From contig JAEDOJ010000048.1 of NCBI GenBank assembly GCA_016302015.1, forward strand, positions 1-8,680: a stretch of DNA of 8,680 bases, written 5' to 3'. A model generated the notes under the pieces. That model saw only the letters and a list, made by a program, of their open reading frames with translations. It was not told where the DNA came from and searched no databases. The position numbers were made by a program, and so were the translations under genes. This DNA is from Oscillospiraceae bacterium (GTDB lineage Bacteria > Bacillota_A > Clostridia > Oscillospirales > Oscillospiraceae). Positions 7,622 to 8,680 of the stretch are shown here, one piece after another; position 1 is the first letter of the stretch, and each line of letters begins with the position of its first letter.

Positions 7622-7630
7622 TCCTCCTCA
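7622..7630 (-). promoter_or_regulatory. Strong ribosome binding site of the giant surface-protein gene
   Basis: TGAGGAGGA on the minus strand lies seven bases before the ATG at 7615. It is close to the ideal anti-Shine-Dalgarno complement and, with the signal peptide that follows, confirms the start. Confidence 0.85.
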
Positions 7631-7660
7631 TTGTTTTTGACAGTAAGGTTGTCTGATTCC

Positions 7661-7689
7661 AGTATATCACATTTTCCACCCCCGTTCAA
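7661..7689 (-). promoter_or_regulatory. Sigma-A promoter of the giant gene / yibE-F transcript
   Basis: On the minus strand TTGAAC (7684-7689) and TATACT (7661-7666) are separated by exactly 17 bases. Each differs from consensus at one position or two. The predicted start near 7654 gives a leader of about 38 bases that includes the ribosome binding site. It is the only good promoter seen for the two minus-strand protein genes. No operator-like inverted repeat was recognised over it. Confidence 0.8.
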
Positions 7690-7757
7690 TTCAGAATCCG
7701 TCAGGAAGATGGAAAAAAACAGTCTCCGGCTTTGTATACTTTCCCCAAAACTTTTCG

Positions 7758-7785
7758 TTGCATTTCTCACGATTTATAGTATATT
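7758..7785 (+). promoter_or_regulatory. Probable promoter of the alpha/beta hydrolase gene
   Basis: TTGCAT (7758-7763) and TATATT (7780-7785) have a 16-base spacer and would start transcription near 7792, just before the AGGAGG site. An overlapping TATAGT (7775-7780) is an alternative -10, and TATACT at 7735-7740 is a third candidate, but neither has a good -35. The assignment is tentative. The start sites of the two divergent promoters would be about 140 bases apart. Confidence 0.5.
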
Positions 7786-7798
7786 GAAAGAAAACGGC

Positions 7799-7804
7799 AG
7801 GAGG
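7799..7804 (+). promoter_or_regulatory. Ribosome binding site of the alpha/beta hydrolase gene
   Basis: A perfect AGGAGG lies eight bases before the ATG at 7813 and supports that start. Confidence 0.85.
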
Positions 7805-7812
7805 AATGAATT

Positions 7813-8601
7813 ATGGCTGAAATCCGTGTGGCGCAGCTTTCCGATGGAGAGGTGGAGTATTTCACCTTTGGCAGAGGCAGGAAAAACTTTCTGATTATTC
7901 CGGGGCTGAGCCTTCAGAGCGTGATGCTCGGAGCGGACGCCATTTCCGCAGCCTTTGAAGCCTATACAGAGGACTACACCGTCTATGTTGTTGACCGCCG
8001 CAGGGCTGTGCCGGAGGGCTATACCGTTCAGGCGATGGCGCGGGAGCTTGCGGACGTATTGCAAGGTCTGGGGCTTGCACAGATAGATGTTTTCGGCGCT
8101 TCCATGGGCGGGATGATCGCCCAATGCCTTGCCGTAGACCATCCGGAGCTGGTAAACAAGCTGGTTTTAGGCTCCACCATGGCCCGGTGGAACGAGACCT
8201 CCCGGCAGGTGATCAGGCAGTGGATTGACCTTGCCCGGAAGCAGGACGCCTCCGGGCTGTGCCGGAGCTTTGCGGAGCTGGTCTATTCCGAACGCTTCCG
8301 GGAGGAAAATTCGGAATTGATCGCTTCCCTTCCCGCCGCCGTCACAGCGGAGGAACTAACCCGCTTCGCAAAAATTGCGCAGGGCTGTATTGAATTTGAC
8401 ATATATGACCGATTGGACGAGATTCGCTGCCCTGTTTTTGTCATCGGCGGGGGAGAGGATCGGGTTTTGACCGCCGAAGCCTCCGTAGAGTTGGCGGAAA
8501 AGCTGGCTTGTCCCCTGTTTCTCTATGAGGGTCAAAGTCACGCCGTCTATGACGAGGCCCCGGACTACCGCAGCCGGGTGCTGGACTTCCTCCGCAGATA
8601 A
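7813..8601 (+). CDS. Alpha/beta-hydrolase-fold enzyme
   Basis: The predicted protein has 262 residues, typical for a single-domain alpha/beta hydrolase, with no signal peptide or membrane helix, so it is expected in the cytoplasm. The first core strand ends in LIIPGLS (27-33), with PG where many relatives have HG in the oxyanion loop. The nucleophile elbow is GASMGG (95-100) with S97 as nucleophile. The acid lies in GGGEDRVL (D216), and the base in QSHAVYDE (H243). All three triad residues are present, in order and with normal spacing. A helical cap appears to lie between about 125 and 195. The layout resembles the 3-oxoadipate enol-lactonase / haloperoxidase / carboxylesterase branch, but the substrate cannot be read from the sequence. 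It is transcribed divergently from the giant gene, is apparently monocistronic, and is followed by a terminator-like inverted repeat. Confidence 0.9.
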   Translation: MAEIRVAQLSDGEVEYFTFGRGRKNFLIIPGLSLQSVMLGADAISAAFEAYTEDYTVYVVDRRRAVPEGYTVQAMARELADVLQGLGLAQIDVFGASMGGMIAQCLAVDHPELVNKLVLGSTMARWNETSRQVIRQWIDLARKQDASGLCRSFAELVYSERFREENSELIASLPAAVTAEELTRFAKIAQGCIEFDIYDRLDEIRCPVFVIGGGEDRVLTAEASVELAEKLACPLFLYEGQSHAVYDEAPDYRSRVLDFLRR

Positions 8602-8644
8602 GACTAATTCTTAATAAAAAGCTTTCCCATCCAAACAGAAAATT

Positions 8645-8680
8645 CCCCGGCAAAGCAGGCTGAGCCTTGCTTTGCCGGGG
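8645..8680. terminator. Probable intrinsic terminator at the right edge
   Basis: The last 36 bases form a near-perfect inverted repeat. A 12-base outer arm (CCCCGGCAAAGC pairing with GCTTTGCCGGGG) encloses a small inner GGC/GCC stem around TGA. It starts 43 bases after the hydrolase stop codon. On the plus strand an A-rich stretch precedes it, but any T-run would lie beyond the window. On the minus strand AATTTT follows the stem, so it may also stop a leftward gene coming from the right. A bidirectional terminator between convergent genes is likely but cannot be confirmed here. Confidence 0.7.

Noticed and set aside
7735..7740. TATACT on the plus strand as the main -10 of the hydrolase promoter.
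   Set aside because: The sequence 17 bases upstream is GAAAAA, unlike a -35 box. The pair at 7758-7785 fits better, though this remains uncertain.
7631..7894. A small plus-strand frame crossing the divergent promoter region.
   Set aside because: It overlaps both promoters and the start of the hydrolase in another frame, and has no ribosome binding site.
7774..8142. A minus-strand frame opposite the start of the hydrolase gene.
   Set aside because: It is antisense to the conserved nucleophile-elbow region and has no start signal or recognisable domain.

Overview
The window looks like chromosome from a moderately GC-rich, gut-type Clostridia, probably Oscillospiraceae-like. That is an inference from three things: a very large secreted protein anchored by S-layer homology (SLH) domains, Cys-pair repeats of a kind common in Firmicutes surface proteins, and strong AGGAGG-type ribosome binding sites with sigma-A promoters. 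There is no transposase, integrase, phage gene or CRISPR array.

Layout, left to right. (1) Bases 1-53 hold the 5' two thirds of a minus-strand tRNA-Thr(UGU), cut by the window edge. It is preceded at 95-143 by a full-consensus promoter with A-tracts in the UP-element position. (2) A minus-strand YibE/F-family membrane protein (148-1302). (3) A 55-base gap filled mostly by a strong 30-base hairpin. (4) A minus-strand gene for a 2085-residue secreted protein (1358-7615). In order it has a signal peptide, an N-terminal beta-rich module, OB-fold-like modules, a beta-sandwich, chitobiase-C-like modules, a PHP/CehA-type metallo-phosphoesterase domain with its metal ligands intact, Ig-like modules, an unassigned alpha/beta module, more OB-like modules, Cys-pair repeats and three SLH domains. 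(5) A 197-base divergent promoter region. (6) A plus-strand alpha/beta hydrolase (7813-8601) with an intact Ser-Asp-His triad. (7) A strong inverted repeat at the right edge that looks like a terminator.

How the genes may work together. The giant gene and yibE/F share a strand, are 55 bases apart, and have only one visible promoter (upstream of the giant gene), so they are probably one transcription unit. The OB modules resemble those in secreted nucleases such as YhcR, and the PHP fold is a phosphoesterase fold. A plausible but unproven reading is a cell-wall-bound enzyme acting on nucleic acids or other phosphoesters, made together with a multi-pass membrane protein of unknown, possibly transport, role. 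The alpha/beta hydrolase is divergently transcribed and may be unrelated. The giant surface enzyme with YibE/F is the part most worth following up. The families are known, but I do not recognise this domain order or this pairing as a described system.
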